A stretch of 64,000 bases of DNA, from NCBI RefSeq assembly GCF_020621385.1, contig NZ_JAESVA010000002.1, forward strand, positions 372,001 to 436,000, in the 5' to 3' direction. The stretch comes from Acidisoma cellulosilyticum (GTDB taxonomy: Bacteria; Pseudomonadota; Alphaproteobacteria; Acetobacterales; Acetobacteraceae). Position numbers and translations under genes: made by a program. Below the pieces are notes generated by a model. That model did no database searches. It was not told the DNA's origin and was given only the letters and a program-made list of their open reading frames with translations. Shown here one piece after another: positions 43,381 to 51,165 of the stretch (positions are counted from its first letter, which is position 1; every line of letters starts with the position of its first letter).

Positions 43381-44353
43381 TGACGAGTTGACCGGTAAAG
43401 CTGCGGTTGTTCAGCGCCGCGACCGTCTTCTCGATATCGACATTCGGCTTGATGAAGCCGAATTGCTGGAAGATTTTGCCGTCGGCGATGATCTTGGCGG
43501 CGCCGGCGTCGTCCAGCACCGGATTGGTGAAACTCTGGCGGCTGATTTCCAGCTTCGCCACATCCGGCGTCAGGCTGGCTTCCTTGACGAGATTGGTGAT
43601 GAGCAGATCAGGACTGGCGACGGCCTGTTTGCGCACGATCTCATAGGCCTGGAGCAGCTTGAGGATGACTTCCGGCTGGCGCGCCGCGTAATCCTCCCGC
43701 ACCACCAGCACATTCGGCGTGATGATGGCAGTATTGCGATAGAAAAGCCGGTCTCCGTTCTGCAACTGCCCTTCCGCCATGAACGGGTCGAGCCCGGCCC
43801 AGGCATCGACATCGCCACGGTTGAGCGCCGCATGGCCCAAGGGATGCTGCAGCGGCACGATGACAATATCAGCGGGTTTCAGGCCGGCGCCGGACAGCGC
43901 CTGCAGCAGGAAAGCATAGGGCTCGGTGCCCGGTGTCACCGCAACCTTCTTTCCCTTCAGGTCGGCGACCGTCTGGATGGGTGACGCCTTCTTGGTGACA
44001 AGCGCCGTCGTCTCGGCACGGTCATTGACATAGACGGTCTGGACCGGCGTGCCATTGGCGCGCGCGAGCAGGGTCGCCGAACCGGCGGCCGAGCCCAGGA
44101 CGATGCTGCGCCCGCGCAGGAATTCCAGCGCCTTGTTGCTGCCTTGGCTGAGCACGAAATTGACCCGCGTATCGGGCAGCACCTGCTTCAAAGCGTCGCT
44201 GTTCTTCAGCAGCAGGCTGAGCGGGCTGTAATAGGCATAGTCGATGGTGATCTCAGCCGGCAGCGCGGCGCGCGCCCGGCCGATCGAAAACAGCGGCAAA
44301 GCTGCGGCAGTCAGACTGCCCGCGACGACCTTGCGACGTGATATACTTTTCAT
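43373..44353 (-). CDS. ssuA: ABC transporter substrate-binding protein, SsuA/TauA-like
   Basis: A 326-residue exported protein. Twin-arginine-like signal at the N-terminus (ISRRKVVAGSL, then a hydrophobic run to ARA-ALP). The mature part has the SsuA-type features LKNSDALKQVLPDTRVNF, DLKGKKVAVTPGT and DVDAWAGLDPFMA. ATG 44353 is used; a weak TTG at 44413 would add 20 residues. The upstream 60 bases are AT-rich and likely hold the promoter. Confidence 0.85.
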   Translation of the reverse strand: MKSISRRKVVAGSLTAAALPLFSIGRARAALPAEITIDYAYYSPLSLLLKNSDALKQVLPDTRVNFVLSQGSNKALEFLRGRSIVLGSAAGSATLLARANGTPVQTVYVNDRAETTALVTKKASPIQTVADLKGKKVAVTPGTEPYAFLLQALSGAGLKPADIVIVPLQHPLGHAALNRGDVDAWAGLDPFMAEGQLQNGDRLFYRNTAIITPNVLVVREDYAARQPEVILKLLQAYEIVRKQAVASPDLLITNLVKEASLTPDVAKLEISRQSFTNPVLDDAGAAKIIADGKIFQQFGFIKPNVDIEKTVAALNNRSFTGQLVNG

Positions 44354-44491
44354 AATAGCTAAATACCGTGGTTTAATTCCATATATCTCTCCGTACTTTG
44401 TTGTTTTAATCAATAGACGAATTTATGTCGCCCAACTGCCGCGCGGACATCCTGCGATGTCGCCGCGTTGCAGCCGGCTGTCAGAGCAGAT

Positions 44492-44519
44492 CACAGTCAG
44501 ATGGACTCATCTGACTGTG
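44492..44519. promoter_or_regulatory. Perfect 12-base palindrome upstream of ssuA
   Basis: CACAGTCAGATG-GACT-CATCTGACTGTG, 12-base arms with a 4-base loop and no T-run. It lies about 140 bases before the ssuA start and behind the anti-sigma gene. Could be an operator or an RNA hairpin. Apart from this and the repeat at 44545, the 221-base gap shows no gene. Confidence 0.6.
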
Positions 44520-44544
44520 TGACGATGCTTGCAAAAACAATGAC

Positions 44545-44578
44545 CTAGAGCGGCGTCAGCGAACAGGAAGCGCTCTAG
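44545..44578. repeat. Inverted repeat CTAGAGCG...CGCTCTAG at the anti-sigma stop codon
   Basis: 8-base arms 44545-44552 and 44571-44578 around an 18-base centre; the right arm contains the anti-sigma TAG stop. The words GGAAGCGCTCTAG resemble the AGAGCGCTTC hairpin at 24378-24397, so they may belong to a small dispersed family. Confidence 0.55.
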
Positions 44579-45351
44579 ATGCTGTCGTTGATCTGCCGGC
44601 GCATTTCATTGGCGAGCGGATGCAGGATGTCCGAGGACGTGCTGCCGACCAGGCTATAGCCGAGACCCTTATCGGCCCAGGCATAGCCGTTAACCCCGCC
44701 ATCCGTGTGCTCGACCATGCGCGCCGTCTTATCGATCGTCATCGGCCGCACCAGCATGCCCAGGCGAACGCCCTGGCCATTGTCGTACATCAGCAGTCCC
44801 GCCGGCCCATAAGGCGTCGCGACCAGACGCCCACCCATGAAGCGGTAGCCGGCGGTCGTCAGATCCGGGACCGAGATATTGCGTTGAATGCGGCTGGAAA
44901 TCCAATCGACCAGCTGCGCCTTGTCTGCCGCCTTGAACTCGACCGGATGGGCCTGATCGGCACCATAGACGTCGTAGGTATAGGCGGCTTCCTGCGCCAG
45001 CCCGGCGATACCGTGCTGCATCATGGGCTCTGATGCGGGTCCGCGCAGCGACCAGCCGCCGGCGCCACCCAGCGCCAGCAGCACGACGGCGGCGGCGGCC
45101 ATGCGCCATGGCACGCTGCGGCTGGGCCGGCGCGCTTCCATCAGATGCCGCAGGCTGAGCTCAGGCGGGATCGGCTCGGCAGCGATCGGGGCCAAGGCCG
45201 CGCGCAACGCCGCGCGCTGCTGGATATAGCCCGCGACACGCGTCGCACTTTCGGCATGGCTCTCAAGATAGGCCTGCACTTCCGCCCGGCGCCCATCATC
45301 CAAGGCACCGTCGACATAGGCGTGCAGATCGTCTTCCAGAATCGGTCTCAT
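44575..45351 (-). CDS. Anti-sigma factor (membrane), cognate to the ECF sigma factor
   Basis: A 258-residue protein. Residues 1-60 form a helical anti-sigma domain starting with EDDLHAYVDGALDDG; residues 83-100 are a single membrane segment; the remainder is a periplasmic sensor part. The usual zinc motif HxxxCxxC is not present (no cysteine in the N-terminal domain). Overlaps the sigma gene by 4 bases, the usual arrangement for a sigma/anti-sigma pair. Confidence 0.88.
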   Translation of the reverse strand: MRPILEDDLHAYVDGALDDGRRAEVQAYLESHAESATRVAGYIQQRAALRAALAPIAAEPIPPELSLRHLMEARRPSRSVPWRMAAAAVVLLALGGAGGWSLRGPASEPMMQHGIAGLAQEAAYTYDVYGADQAHPVEFKAADKAQLVDWISSRIQRNISVPDLTTAGYRFMGGRLVATPYGPAGLLMYDNGQGVRLGMLVRPMTIDKTARMVEHTDGGVNGYAWADKGLGYSLVGSTSSDILHPLANEMRRQINDSI

Positions 45352-45884
45352 TGGACGCTCCGTAGATGGGGTCGCCCCGCGACATGAGCGGCGGCGGCAG
45401 TATCGTCTTGCATCAGGCGTCTCAGCCTTTCGCGGGCACGGGCCAGGCGCGACATGACGGTGCCGATCGGCACGTCCAGCACGCGGGCAGCGTCGGCGTA
45501 GCTGAGTTCCTCAACCGAGATCAGCAGCAGCACGCTGCGCTGATCCTCCGGCAGCCGATTGACCGCCGCCATGATATCGGTCTCGCGCATGCCGTCTTCC
45601 TGATGCGCAGGCTCGGCCATGGCGGATTCGTCCGCGTCATCCAGCTCGATATGACGGCCGCGCCGCGTCGTCTGGCGCATGCGGTTGACGGCAAGGTTAT
45701 GCAGAATGGTGAACATCCAGGCCCGTGTGTCGCCGTCGTCGCGTCGCTGATGCCAGCGGCTGATGGTGCGTTCCAGACAATCCTGAACCAGGTCATCGGC
45801 CGATGCCGCATCCCCCATCAGCGCGCGGGCATAGCGCCGCAGGGCCGGGATCAGCGGCTCGATCAGCCGTCCCATATCGCTCAT
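45348..45884 (-). CDS. ECF-type RNA polymerase sigma factor
   Basis: A 178-residue group IV sigma factor: region 2 with DDLVQDCLERTI and TRAWMFTILHNLAVN, region 4 with LPEDQRSVLLL...LSYADAARVLDVPIGTVMSRLARARERL. Together with the downstream anti-sigma gene and the divergent catalase/b561 operon it probably forms an oxidative or envelope stress response. It likely autoregulates from the promoter at 45959-45986. Confidence 0.92.
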   Translation of the reverse strand: MSDMGRLIEPLIPALRRYARALMGDAASADDLVQDCLERTISRWHQRRDDGDTRAWMFTILHNLAVNRMRQTTRRGRHIELDDADESAMAEPAHQEDGMRETDIMAAVNRLPEDQRSVLLLISVEELSYADAARVLDVPIGTVMSRLARARERLRRLMQDDTAAAAHVAGRPHLRSVQ

Positions 45885-45958
45885 GCGGCGCTCCGTAAGC
45901 GATGGCTTGGGCCTGCCATGATGCTGTCCTCTCTGCCGCAGAATTGCGACCTCAGCCG

Positions 45959-45986
45959 ATAGACAACCGGCATCCTGTATTATTCC
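45959..45986 (-). promoter_or_regulatory. Candidate ECF promoter of the sigma/anti-sigma operon
   Basis: On the minus strand GGAATAA (45986-45980) is followed after 14-15 bases by TGTCTAT. The same -35 sequence occurs in the divergent catalase promoter, suggesting recognition by the same sigma factor. Confidence 0.55.
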
Positions 45987-46023
45987 CGATGCGCCGGATT
46001 ATTTCGACACCTGCCGACATAGC

Positions 46024-46049
46024 GGAATAAAGCGAATGTCGCGCGCGTC
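46024..46049 (+). promoter_or_regulatory. Candidate ECF promoter of the catalase-like operon
   Basis: GGAATAA (46024-46030), 15-base spacer, CGTC (46046-46049), about 30 bases before the gene start. Matches the GGAAT/CGTC style of ECF promoters and mirrors the one for the sigma gene. Confidence 0.6.
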
Positions 46050-46079
46050 CATGGGCAGAGCTTCCCATGGAGACAAGGC

Positions 46080-47171
46080 TTGCCCCACCAACCCCATACA
46101 ATACCATTGTCGCCGGCACAGATCGCCCTGCGCCTGGCCGGGATCGGCGCCGTCCTCGCGGTCAGCGGCGCCGGCTTCGCCTATGCCGGCGGCTGGTTCA
46201 GCCCTGCCCGGCTGACGCCCGCCAGGATCGTCACCGCATTGGCGGATCGCGGCGGCGACCCGCTCGGCCATCGGCGCAATCATTCCAAAGGCGTCTGTTT
46301 CACCGGCGATTTCGCGGCCAATGGCCAGGGCGCGCACTACAGCACGGCGGCGGTGCTGGCGAAGGGCGACTATCCCGTCACCGGCCGCTTCGGCATCGCG
46401 ACCGGCAATCTGCTCGCGGCCGATATCACCGGGCGGGTAAAGAGCATGGCAATCCGCATTGTTGCACCGAACGGCGCGGAATGGCGCAGCGGGATGAACG
46501 ACAGCCCGGTCTTTGCCGTCGCGACCCCGCAGGCTTTCTATGAGATGACGCAGGCGCAGGACGTCGATCCCGCCACCGGCAAACCCGACCCGGCGGCGAT
46601 GAAGCATTTCGCGAAAACGCATCCGGGTTTCGCACCCTTCGCCGCCTGGGCGAAGACCACGCCCTGGACGCCGAGCTGGGCGGACCAGCCCTATAACAGC
46701 CTCAACGCCTTTCGCTTCATCGACGCGGGCGGGGACAGGCATCTCGTGCGCTGGTCCATGCAGCCGACGGTGCCGCTTGACCCTGTTCCCGTCGCGGAGC
46801 TTGCCAAGCTCGGTCCCAACTACCTGCAGAACGACCTGTCGCAGCGCCTGACGAAGGGCCCGCTGACCTGGCACCTGATCGTGACGCTGGCGGCACCCGG
46901 TGACCCGTCGAACGATGCGACCAAGGCTTGGCCCACGGACCGGACGCATGTCGTTGTCGGCACGCTGACCGTCAACCAGACGCAGCCGGAAGCCAATGGC
47001 CCCTGCCGCGATCTGAACTACGATCCGACGATTCTGCCGACGGGCATTCAGATTTCCGACGATCCGCTGCTGCCTGCGCGTTCGGCCGCTTACGCGAAAT
47101 CCTTCGATCTGCGCACGAGCGAGGCGGCCGACTATCCCCGCAAAACCCCGGCTGAAGGAAGCAAGCCATGA
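46080..47171 (+). CDS. Catalase-family (catalase-related) peroxidase
   Basis: A 363-residue protein, smaller than classical catalases (about 480-750). One N-terminal membrane segment (about residues 15-38), then the distal histidine in RRNHSKGVCFTGDF and, near the C-terminus, GIQISDDPLLPARSAAYAKSF, which carries the family's proximal region. It probably binds haem and removes peroxide in the periplasm. The start is TTG at 46080 with GGAG upstream; no in-frame ATG fits better. Coupled to cytochrome b561 by ATGA. Confidence 0.87.
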   Translation: MPHQPHTIPLSPAQIALRLAGIGAVLAVSGAGFAYAGGWFSPARLTPARIVTALADRGGDPLGHRRNHSKGVCFTGDFAANGQGAHYSTAAVLAKGDYPVTGRFGIATGNLLAADITGRVKSMAIRIVAPNGAEWRSGMNDSPVFAVATPQAFYEMTQAQDVDPATGKPDPAAMKHFAKTHPGFAPFAAWAKTTPWTPSWADQPYNSLNAFRFIDAGGDRHLVRWSMQPTVPLDPVPVAELAKLGPNYLQNDLSQRLTKGPLTWHLIVTLAAPGDPSNDATKAWPTDRTHVVVGTLTVNQTQPEANGPCRDLNYDPTILPTGIQISDDPLLPARSAAYAKSFDLRTSEAADYPRKTPAEGSKP

Positions 47172-47713
47172 CCAGACAACGCGAGACTTTTTCGCCGCTT
47201 CAGCGCGGATTGCACTGGGCGATGGCCGTCCTAGTCATCGCCATGCTGTTCATCGGCATCGGCATGGTGACGACATTGCATCCCGTCTATCTCACGCTTG
47301 TCGCCATCCATAAGCCGCTCGGCATCGTGATTTTAATCCTCGTTCTGCTTCGTTTGGCCGTGCGCTTGAAACAAGGCAAACCGCCTTTGCCGGACGATCT
47401 GCCGCGCTTGCAGCATCTGGGCGCCCATGCCTCTCATCTTCTGCTTTATGCTTTGCTATTTGCGCAGCCTCTGCTGGGCTGGGCGATGCTCTCGGCTGGC
47501 GGCTATCCGGTCGTGTTATACGGACCCATTCGCCTGCCGCCGATCGCACCGCATAATGACGCGCTGCATGCGGTTTTGCGCGCTGGCCATACCTGGTGCG
47601 CCTATCTGTTGTTCGCGACTATTCTTTTGCATCTGGCGGCGGCCCTGTTCCACGGTCTCATTCGCCGCGACGGTGTGCTGGGCAGCATGGTTTTCCGGCG
47701 CGAACGGGTTTAG
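47168..47713 (+). CDS. Cytochrome b561 family protein
   Basis: A 181-residue membrane protein with four hydrophobic helices and conserved histidines for two b haems (RGLHWAMAV, AIHKPLG, and AGHTWCAYLLFATILLHL with FH). Its pairing with a membrane-anchored catalase-like peroxidase suggests that it delivers electrons from the quinone pool; this pairing is seen in other proteobacteria. The stop is followed directly by repeat R3. Confidence 0.9.
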   Translation: MTRQRETFSPLQRGLHWAMAVLVIAMLFIGIGMVTTLHPVYLTLVAIHKPLGIVILILVLLRLAVRLKQGKPPLPDDLPRLQHLGAHASHLLLYALLFAQPLLGWAMLSAGGYPVVLYGPIRLPPIAPHNDALHAVLRAGHTWCAYLLFATILLHLAAALFHGLIRRDGVLGSMVFRRERV

Positions 47714-47719
47714 GGGTTC

Positions 47720-47845
47720 GTCATCCCCGAGCCTCATGCCGCGCATCCACCCTTGCGTGCAGGCAAGCGGCCGTCTGGGCGCCGCGGAGGGTCGGTCCGC
47801 GCAACAAGTGCGCGGATGACCAATTATCTATTACGTTCTGACAGA
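47720..47845. repeat. Palindromic repeat element R3
   Basis: Degenerate forward unit at 47720-47752 and a well-kept reverse unit at 47789-47820. The right flank CCAATTATCTATTACGTTCTGACAGA resembles the right ends of R1 and R2, so this is a decayed copy of the same shell. It sits immediately behind the cytochrome b561 gene. The remaining bases to 47911 show nothing else. Confidence 0.75.
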
Positions 47846-47911
47846 CTTTGACCGGCCGCGCCTGACCCGAGGATTCATCCGGAAGAGCCGGCAAGACAGC
47901 ACACAAAACAA

Positions 47912-47942
47912 AAAGGGCTCCGCGCATCGCGCGAAGCCCTTT
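47912..47942 (-). terminator. Rho-independent terminator of the small secreted-protein gene
   Basis: On the minus strand AAGGGCTTCGCGC-GAT-GCGCGGAGCCCTT followed by TTTGTTTTG. It lies 23 bases behind the stop at 47965. Confidence 0.9.
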
Positions 47943-47964
47943 GTCATTCTTTCTTCCGAAAGAA

Positions 47965-48228
47965 TTAGTTTTCGGATGCGGCCTCATCCCACTGGCCGAA
48001 GTCTGCCAAAGGCAGTTTCCTGGGCTGCTGCGTCATCTGCGGGGCAGAGAGAATATTCGCCGTGCGCGGGCTATTGGCGGCGAGCATCGGCAGCTGGTTC
48101 GTATCGCTCTGCTGCGTGGTGACAGCCTGCGGCTGTGCCTGCTGCGCCGGGATCGTGCTTGCGGATGCAACGGCACCGCCCAGCGTCGACAGAACCAGGG
48201 CCGCACCGAAAAACTGTACAAACTTCAT
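47965..48228 (-). CDS. Small secreted hypothetical protein
   Basis: An 87-residue protein: signal peptide of about 23 residues (KFVQFFGAALVLSTLGGAVASAS) and a short mature part rich in Gln, Ala and Pro without cysteine. I do not recognise a family. Start at ATG 48228 with GGAAAGG upstream. It stands alone between two terminators, which supports a real, separately transcribed gene. The gap 48229-48454 upstream has no further gene that I can see. Confidence 0.65.
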   Translation of the reverse strand: MKFVQFFGAALVLSTLGGAVASASTIPAQQAQPQAVTTQQSDTNQLPMLAANSPRTANILSAPQMTQQPRKLPLADFGQWDEAASEN

Positions 48229-48454
48229 AATGGAAAACCTTTCCCAAACCGATGAATACCACTCACTGACTGCAAGCATTGCAAGCAGCGTGAGAGGGGG
48301 TCGGCGGATCGGCCAGTCTAGATTGTCATCCGAGACTGCCATCCTTGCCGTCGATCTCCTGACTGATAGACCGCGCGGCAGAGGGGTTTATTCCCCGGCA
48401 GATTGCATTTTTATGTCTGGGGTGGGATCGCGATGCGCATGGCAGATCAGCCAC

Positions 48455-48482
48455 AAAAAAGGGGCCGCGAGGGCCCCTTTTC
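48455..48482 (-). terminator. Rho-independent terminator of the polyol operon
   Basis: On the minus strand AAAAGGGGCCC-TCGC-GGCCCCTTTTTT, ending in a T-run, 25 bases behind the dehydrogenase stop. Confidence 0.92.
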
Positions 48483-48506
48483 ATCGTGCGGATCTTGAAG
48501 AGACGA

Positions 48507-49277
48507 TCAGCTCATCCAATTGCCGCCGTCGACGTTCAGCGTCTGGCAGCAGATGTAATCCGCGTCCTTGCTGGCAAGGAAGACGGCAGCCCCCGTCATA
48601 TCCTCGGGGAAGCCCATGCGGCCGTAGGGCACGGCAGCACCGACCTGACGTTTCTTCTCGCCGGGAGCGAGATTTTCGTATTTGGCGAAAGCGGCGTCCA
48701 CCACATCCCACATCGGGGTATCGACGACGCCCGGCGCGATGGCATTGACGTTGATGCCGTATTTGATGAGGCCAAGACCCGCGCTCTGCGTCAGGCTGAT
48801 GACCGCCGCCTTGGACGCGCAATAGGCAGCGACCAGCGCCTCACCACGCCTGCCGGCCTGGGACGAGAAGTTGACGATCTTGCCGCCCTCGCCCTGGCTC
48901 ACCATCTGGCGCGCGACCGCCTGAAGGGTGAACAGCAGCCCTTCCACATTCACCGCGAACTGCTTGCCGAAACTCTCGCGCGTCACTTCCAGCACGGGCG
49001 CCATTTCGAAAATGCCGGCGCCATTGACCAGGATGTCAATCCGGCCGGCCCGTTCCACGACCGTCGCGACCATTGCATCGATCGAGGCCTGCTTGGTGAC
49101 GTCGAGCCCGACGCCGAAAGCGCCGCTCCCGATCTCACCGGCCACGCTCTCCGCTTCCGCCCCATTGATATCGGCCACCACGACCCGCGCGCCTTCGGCC
49201 GCGTAGCGTGTGGCGATGGCGCGACCAATGCCCCGCGCGCCACCCGTGATGACGGCAACCTTGTTCTCAAGCCTCAT
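48507..49277 (-). CDS. smoS: SDR-family sorbitol dehydrogenase (L-iditol 2-dehydrogenase type)
   Basis: A 256-residue short-chain dehydrogenase: T11-G-G-A-R-G-I-G18 NAD-binding motif, NGAG at 85-88, and catalytic S139, Y152, K156 (YCASK). Similar to SmoS/PolS of Rhodobacter-type sorbitol catabolism. The start overlaps the permease stop as ATGA, and the whole operon matches polyol uptake and oxidation to a keto sugar. Confidence 0.88.
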   Translation of the reverse strand: MRLENKVAVITGGARGIGRAIATRYAAEGARVVVADINGAEAESVAGEIGSGAFGVGLDVTKQASIDAMVATVVERAGRIDILVNGAGIFEMAPVLEVTRESFGKQFAVNVEGLLFTLQAVARQMVSQGEGGKIVNFSSQAGRRGEALVAAYCASKAAVISLTQSAGLGLIKYGINVNAIAPGVVDTPMWDVVDAAFAKYENLAPGEKKRQVGAAVPYGRMGFPEDMTGAAVFLASKDADYICCQTLNVDGGNWMS

Positions 49278-50101
49278 TTAACCGCTCCGAAGGTCAGGCC
49301 ACTGACCAGTTGCTTCTGGCTGATCCAGCCGAAGATAAGAATGGGCGCGATGGCAAGCACGGAGGCCGCCGACAGCTTCGCCCAAAAGAGACCCTGCGGT
49401 GCCGAGAAACTGGCGATGAAAGCCGTGAGCGGCGCGGCACTATGGGCCGTGAGGTTCAGGCTCCAGAACGCTTCGTTCCAGCAGAGGATGATGCCGAGCA
49501 GGCCGGTGGACGCAATGCCGGGCATCACCAGCGGCAGCAGCACATGGACCAGAACCTGCCGCAGATTGGCGCCGTCGATACGGCTGGCCTCGATGATGTC
49601 CTTCGGCAGGTCGCGGAAGAAGGTATAAAGCATCCAGATCGCGATCGGCAGATTGCTCAGCATATTGATGACGATCAGCGCGGTCTTGCTGTCGAGAAGG
49701 CCAAGATCGCGGCAGAGAAGATAGATCGGCACCAGCACGCCCACCGCCGGCAGCATCTTGGTGGACAGCATCCATAGCAGCAGGCCGCGCGTGCGATGGG
49801 TCGGGTAGAAGGCCATGGAGAAGGCGGCCGGCACGCCGATGATCAGCGACAGCACAGTGGCACCCACCGAAATCGCGATGCTGTTCCAGGCGAATTGCAG
49901 GTAATTCGCCTCGGCGAAGATATCCCGATAGTTGATCAGCGTCGGATGGAAGATGATCAAGGGCGGCGTCTGCACCGCCTGCACTTCCGTCTTGAAGCTG
50001 GCCAGAACCATCCAGGCGATGGGGAAGAACATGAGCAGGGCCACGACCCAGGCGATGGTGCCTGCGATCGGGCTGCTTTTCTTGACGACACCTTGGCTCA
50101 T
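49274..50101 (-). CDS. smoG: Sorbitol/mannitol-type ABC transporter permease
   Basis: A 275-residue MalG-type permease with about six hydrophobic segments and the EAA loop (EASRIDGANLRQVLVHVLLPLVMPG). Overlaps the neighbouring permease gene and the dehydrogenase gene by 4 bases each. Confidence 0.88.
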   Translation of the reverse strand: MSQGVVKKSSPIAGTIAWVVALLMFFPIAWMVLASFKTEVQAVQTPPLIIFHPTLINYRDIFAEANYLQFAWNSIAISVGATVLSLIIGVPAAFSMAFYPTHRTRGLLLWMLSTKMLPAVGVLVPIYLLCRDLGLLDSKTALIVINMLSNLPIAIWMLYTFFRDLPKDIIEASRIDGANLRQVLVHVLLPLVMPGIASTGLLGIILCWNEAFWSLNLTAHSAAPLTAFIASFSAPQGLFWAKLSAASVLAIAPILIFGWISQKQLVSGLTFGAVK

Positions 50102-51033
50102 ACCTCAAGCCTCTTCGCGACGCTGCGCGTCAGGAACGCGGAGACGATGTTGGCGAGAATAATGGCAATGACGCCCGCGGCCGAAGCGCCGCCGACATTG
50201 AAGGCGAGCAATGCGCGCTGATAGATCAGGAAGGTCAGGTTCGTCGTCGCATAGCCGGGGCCGCCACCGGTGGTGACGTAGATTTCCGCGAAGACGCCGA
50301 GCAGGAAGATCATCTCGATCATGATCGTGACCGAAATGGCGCGCGCCATATGCGGCAGCTGGATGTTGAAGAAGATGTCGAAGGGCGTCGCGCCATCTAG
50401 CCTGGCCGCTTCCAGCTGTTCCTCGTCCATCGACTGCAGCGCCGTGAACAGAATCAGGAAGGCATAGGGCAGCCATTCCCAGCACAGGATCGTCATGACG
50501 GAGCCGAGCGGGAAGACGCTGAACCAGGCGATCGGCTGCAGGCCGACCATGCGGAACATGGCGGCGAAAAGCCCGTTCACCGGGTCAAGCAGCAGGTTCT
50601 TCCAAACCAGCGCGCTGACCGTCGGCATGACGAAGAACGGGGAAATCATCAGCACGCGGGCGATGCCCTGGCCACGGAACGGCTGGTTGAAGACCGCAGC
50701 CAAAATCGCGCCGAGGCAGACCGTAATGACGATGACGCCGACGACGATGACGACGGAGACCACCAGAGAATGCAGCAGCGCCGGATCGCGGAAGAGAAAC
50801 TTGAAATTGTTGATGCCGGCCCAGCCATGAATCATGGGGTTGAGCAGGTTATAGCGCCGGAACGCAAAAAACAGCGTCATCGCCAGCGGCACGATCATCC
50901 AGATCAGCAGCAGGATGACGGACGGGGCCAGCAAGGGCAGCGTATTGACGCCACCACCCGGACCCTTCTTTTTCTTCTGGCGCGGGCCAGGTGCAGCCGG
51001 CGCCCCTCCTCCGCTCACAGTCGTGGCACTCAT
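50098..51033 (-). CDS. smoF: Sorbitol/mannitol-type ABC transporter permease
   Basis: A 311-residue MalF-type permease: a Lys/Gly/Pro-rich N-terminal tail, then about six helices and the EAA loop (EAARLDGATPFDIFFNIQLPHM). Partner of the following permease. 132 bases with an intercistronic hairpin separate it from the binding-protein gene. Confidence 0.88.
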   Translation of the reverse strand: MSATTVSGGGAPAAPGPRQKKKKGPGGGVNTLPLLAPSVILLLIWMIVPLAMTLFFAFRRYNLLNPMIHGWAGINNFKFLFRDPALLHSLVVSVVIVVGVIVITVCLGAILAAVFNQPFRGQGIARVLMISPFFVMPTVSALVWKNLLLDPVNGLFAAMFRMVGLQPIAWFSVFPLGSVMTILCWEWLPYAFLILFTALQSMDEEQLEAARLDGATPFDIFFNIQLPHMARAISVTIMIEMIFLLGVFAEIYVTTGGGPGYATTNLTFLIYQRALLAFNVGGASAAGVIAIILANIVSAFLTRSVAKRLEV

Positions 51034-51114
51034 GACGATCCTTTCCGGTCCCGTCCGATCAGCCCGTCCGAAGACAAGCTGTCACGCAATCTGAGACCGC
51101 CCGCGAGAGACGAA

Positions 51115-51142
51115 CGGCCTGGGCTGGTATGCGCCCAGGCCG
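51115..51142 (-). promoter_or_regulatory. Intercistronic hairpin between smoE and smoF
   Basis: CGGCCTGGGC-TGGTATGC-GCCCAGGCCG, a perfect 10-base stem without T-run. Such hairpins behind binding-protein genes stabilise the upstream mRNA and lower permease expression; this role is inferred. No gene lies in the gap 51034-51165. Confidence 0.65.
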
Positions 51143-51165
51143 CCCTGTCTTGGTTCAGACGCAGA

